From NCBI GenBank assembly GCA_001767525.1, contig MELF01000046.1, positions 62,001-126,000 of the forward strand: a stretch of DNA of 64,000 bases, in the 5' to 3' direction. Made by a program: the position numbers and the translations under genes. This document shows positions 61,781 through 64,000 of the stretch, one piece after another (the first letter of the stretch is position 1; each line of letters starts with the position of its first letter). This stretch comes from Acidobacteria bacterium RIFCSPLOWO2_12_FULL_68_19 (GTDB lineage Bacteria; Acidobacteriota; Vicinamibacteria; Vicinamibacterales; UBA2999). The notes beneath the pieces are model-generated. The model saw only the letters and a program-made list of their open reading frames with translations. It searched no databases and was not told where the DNA came from.

Positions 61781-62833
61781 TCAGGCAACCAGCTGCTCCA
61801 CGACACCTTCCCACGTCACCTGCACCGCCCGCTCGCGGCCGCGTGCGCCGAGCTGCCGTGCCAGCGCCGGATCGGCGGCGAGTCGTGCCACGGCCTGCCC
61901 GAGAGCCTGGGGATCCGGCGGGCACACGAAGCCGTTCTCGCCGTCGCGGACGAACTCGAGCGTGCCGCCGGAGTCGGCGGCGGTCACGACCGGCTTGCCG
62001 CTGAGAAACGCTTCGAGCGTCACGTACCCGTAGTCCTCGTCGAAGGGAACGTAGATCACGGCGAGCGCGCCGGCGTACAGCTCCACGAGCTCGTCGCCGG
62101 ACGGGCTGCCCGCAAAGACGACGCGACCGGCGACCTCCGTCTCGGTGGCGGCCCGCTCCGCGAGATGACGCTGCGATCCGTCGCCGACGACGAACAGCCG
62201 CAGCGGCGGCGGCACGTGACGCATGGCGCGGATGGCGAGATCCGCCCGCTTCACCGCCTCGAGCCGGCCGACGACCAGCACGTAGTCCCCGTGTTTGCCC
62301 GGGTGCAGCCGATCGGCCAGCGGCGGCGGATGGTAGAGGGGCTGCGCGGCGACGCCGTTGAACCGCTCGAGGCGCCGCGCCGTGTTCTGCGCGTTGGTGA
62401 AGACGCGCCGGCACTCGCCCAGCATGCGGCGATCCAGCTCCAGCAGCCGTCGTCGCAGACCGACGTCCGCTTCCGTGTGCTCGAAGTCGCTGTACGGAGT
62501 GCCGCACAACTCGTAGGCCGCCCGATGCTGGTGGATGATCCACGCCACTTTTCGTGGATGCCGCGCGAAATAGCTCGGAAAGCGCGTCGCGATCAGCAAG
62601 TCGACCGGTTGGGCGTTGCTCGTCGACAGGTCGAGGAGCCGCCAGGCGGCCGCCTGCGCGAGCAGCTCGGACCTGGGCTGCGGGCGGAAGGGGACCGCGA
62701 CCTTCTCGACCTCGTAGCCGCGGCGCCGCAGCTGCTCGATGAGGGTGCTGACGTGCAGCTCCGCACCGCCCTGGACGAAGGGCACCTGCGCGTCGGCGAC
62801 GACGATGCGGCGGAGCGGCGTGTCAGGTGGCAA
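61781..62833 (-). CDS. Family 4 glycosyltransferase
   Basis: GT-B enzyme of 350 residues from TTG 62833. VPFVQGGAELHVSTLIEQLR is the N-terminal acceptor-domain loop, VLVVGRLEAVKRADLAIRAM starts the nucleotide-sugar domain, and VPFDEDYGYVTLEAFLSGKP with VVTAADSGGTLEFVRDGENG holds the E-x7-E motif. It retains stereochemistry and probably adds hexose to a lipid-linked glycan. The frame is open to 62896, but starts there overlap the preceding gene too much; TTG 62833 overlaps it by 11 bases. Confidence 0.9.
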   Translation of the reverse strand: MPPDTPLRRIVVADAQVPFVQGGAELHVSTLIEQLRRRGYEVEKVAVPFRPQPRSELLAQAAAWRLLDLSTSNAQPVDLLIATRFPSYFARHPRKVAWIIHQHRAAYELCGTPYSDFEHTEADVGLRRRLLELDRRMLGECRRVFTNAQNTARRLERFNGVAAQPLYHPPPLADRLHPGKHGDYVLVVGRLEAVKRADLAIRAMRHVPPPLRLFVVGDGSQRHLAERAATETEVAGRVVFAGSPSGDELVELYAGALAVIYVPFDEDYGYVTLEAFLSGKPVVTAADSGGTLEFVRDGENGFVCPPDPQALGQAVARLAADPALARQLGARGRERAVQVTWEGVVEQLVA

Positions 62834-63911
62834 ACCGGAAATTGATGATATCGCCGTCCTGGACGACGTACTCCTTCCCCTCCAGACGGACCTCACCGTG
62901 TTCGCGGCACGCGGTCATCGACCCGCGCGCGACGAGCGTAGTGTACGGCACCACTTCGGCGCGGATGAACCCGTGCTGGATGTCGGTGTGGATCTCGCCG
63001 GCGGCGGCCTGCGCCGTGGTGCCGCGTCCGATCGACCAGGCGCGGCATTCGTCCTCACCGACCGTGAAGAAGGAGATGTAGCCGAGCAGATCGTAGGTCG
63101 CTCGGATCACCCGATCGAGGCCTGATTCGCTCAGGCCGAGATCGGCGAGGAACGCCGCCGCCTCGGCCGCCTCGAGTTCCGAGATTTCGAGCTCGATGGT
63201 CGCGCACAGCGCGACCGCGCGCGTCAAGTCCCGGGTCAGAAAGCCCGACAGGCCCGCCTGCGCCGCCGCCCGCTCGACGCTGGCGCCGACCCCCGGTACG
63301 TCCGTTTCGTCGAGATTGATCGCGAGCAGGAGCGGTTTGGCCGACAGGAACTGGAAGCCGCGCAGCCGCTTGCGGTCGTCGCCCGTCAGATCCAGGGCGC
63401 GCAGCGGCCGCCCTTCTTCGAGCGCGGCCCGGCAGCGCTCAACGAGCGTCCGCTCCAGTTCGAGCTCCGCGGACCGCATCTTCTTGACGTCCTTGTCCAG
63501 CCGTTCGAGCCGGCGCTCCGCCACCCCGAGGTCAGCCAGGATCAGCTCGTCTTCCATCGCCTGGCCGTCGCGTCCCGGATCGATGGCGCCGGAGGGATGC
63601 GGCACCGTCGGATTCCGGAACGCCCGGACGACGTGCACCAGCGCGTCGGCGTTCTTGTAGCCCGCGACGTCGACGAGCGCCTGGGCTCCGGCGCGCGCCG
63701 GCGCGGCGAGGTCGGTGAACTCGATCGTGGCCGGGACGCGTTTGCGCGGGTTGTACATCGCCGTGAGGACGTCCAGTCGTGGGTCGGGCACCCGGGAGAT
63801 CCCGACGTGGACGTCTCCTTTTGCCCGCGCCGCCTCGTGAACGCTCGTCATCAGTTGAAAGAGCGTGCTCTTTCCGCTGCCCGGGAAGCCGATGAGTGCC
63901 GCGTGAAGCAT
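62823..63911 (-). CDS. YchF-related GTPase/ATPase with divergent G-motifs
   Basis: P-loop protein of 362 residues, length and domain order of YchF/OLA1: G domain, helical insertion and C-terminal TGS-like domain (GEIHTDIQHGFIRAEVVPYT ... GKEYVVQDGDIINFRFAT). The P-loop is GFPGSGKST rather than GLPNVGKST, and the usual DIAGLVKGA switch II reads TDLAAPARAGAQALVDVAGY. NLDETD replaces the N-x-x-E region. I read it as a YchF paralogue of the kind with a DUF933 tail rather than canonical YchF. ATG 63911 follows TGCTAGGCT, an extended -10-like box, by eight bases. Confidence 0.82.
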   Translation of the reverse strand: MLHAALIGFPGSGKSTLFQLMTSVHEAARAKGDVHVGISRVPDPRLDVLTAMYNPRKRVPATIEFTDLAAPARAGAQALVDVAGYKNADALVHVVRAFRNPTVPHPSGAIDPGRDGQAMEDELILADLGVAERRLERLDKDVKKMRSAELELERTLVERCRAALEEGRPLRALDLTGDDRKRLRGFQFLSAKPLLLAINLDETDVPGVGASVERAAAQAGLSGFLTRDLTRAVALCATIELEISELEAAEAAAFLADLGLSESGLDRVIRATYDLLGYISFFTVGEDECRAWSIGRGTTAQAAAGEIHTDIQHGFIRAEVVPYTTLVARGSMTACREHGEVRLEGKEYVVQDGDIINFRFAT

Positions 63912-63934
63912 GAATTGGCAGCCTAGCACGCACC

Positions 63935-63964
63935 GGGGTCAGACCCCGACGGGGGACCTGACCC
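63935..63964. repeat. GGGGTCAGACCCC inverted repeat
   Basis: GGGGTCAGACCCC (63935-63947) is itself palindromic and is followed by GGGGGACCTGACCC (63951-63964), which pairs with it. The same motif is a frequent dispersed repeat in several bacterial phyla (from memory), often ascribed to REP-like elements. It lies upstream of the YchF-related gene at the window edge. Confidence 0.7.
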
Positions 63965-64000
63965 TATCGAAAGTATGACGAAAATTTAGCGTAACCTATG

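Overview
This window is GC-rich chromosomal DNA, most likely from an acidobacterium, perhaps of the Vicinamibacteria. The basis is the gene content: an Oar-like TonB receptor of about 1,100 residues with a carboxypeptidase-regulatory N-terminus, two VWFA-related secreted proteins of the acidobacterial type, a DUF1684 lipoprotein, and sulfatase-TPR, SMP-30 and GNAT neighbours typical of that phylum. Many genes start with GTG and are joined by 4-nt ATGA/GTGA overlaps. I saw no rRNA, tRNA or CRISPR array.

Layout. 1-4.9 kb: envelope and isoprenoid operon (end of uppS, cdsA, dxr, rseP, a secreted glycine-rich protein). 4.9-7.3 kb: a decayed accessory patch with a mazEF pair, two attC-like sites, a toxin remnant, a TerB-like gene and a frameshifted pseudogene. 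7.3-17.4 kb, minus strand: tetrapyrrole operon hemA-hemC-cobA/hemD-hemB-hemL-rarD, preceded by a CcsA/HemX-like membrane protein and two VWFA genes. 17.4-20.8 kb: F0 half of ATP synthase (atpZ, atpI-like, atpB, atpE, atpF) with no F1 genes, ending in a flippase-like membrane protein. 21-23 kb: membrane-anchored sulfatase-TPR protein. 23.1-29.3 kb: chromosomal integron (see below). 29.3-33.7 kb: SMP-30-like lactonase and TonB receptor. 33.7-37.6 kb: double-domain ThyX-like protein, phosphatidylcholine synthase, M20 dipeptidase. 37.6-40.4 kb: small secreted protein, SirB1-like protein, HAD phosphatase, DUF1684 lipoprotein. 40.4-47.2 kb: beta-oxidation cluster (acyl-CoA dehydrogenase, thiolase, two alpha/beta hydrolases, FadB-like fusion). 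47.2-57.4 kb: ABC exporter, fused branched-chain 2-oxoacid dehydrogenase E1, cupin, DoxX, rhomboid, MFS, MurJ, YqeY, GNAT. 57.4-64 kb: STN-domain secreted protein, two nucleotide-sugar epimerases, three glycosyltransferases, YchF-related GTPase.

The most notable system is the integron. A tyrosine recombinase with the IntI-specific insert (28270-29259) is followed on the same strand by an array of cassettes separated by roughly 70-bp attC sites, all in one orientation, each with core sites and an extrahelical base in the left arm. The integrase therefore points the same way as the array, the so-called inverted-integrase layout. The cassettes are mostly toxin-antitoxin modules (PIN plus partner, HigBA, RelBE, HigBA), plus one cassette of two uncharacterised ORFs and one carrying an N-terminally truncated SpoIIE-type phosphatase. 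Sites of the same attC family recur 17-18 kb away around mazEF, which suggests a detached or relic part of the same array.

A second theme is small intergenic repeats: a palindrome that seems to supply the Shine-Dalgarno sequence and start codon of cdsA, and several inverted repeats built from short direct repeats in operon gaps. Several starts (thyX, relB, mazE, pepV-like, E1) have a -10-like hexamer only 6-10 nt upstream and no Shine-Dalgarno, hinting at leaderless transcripts.
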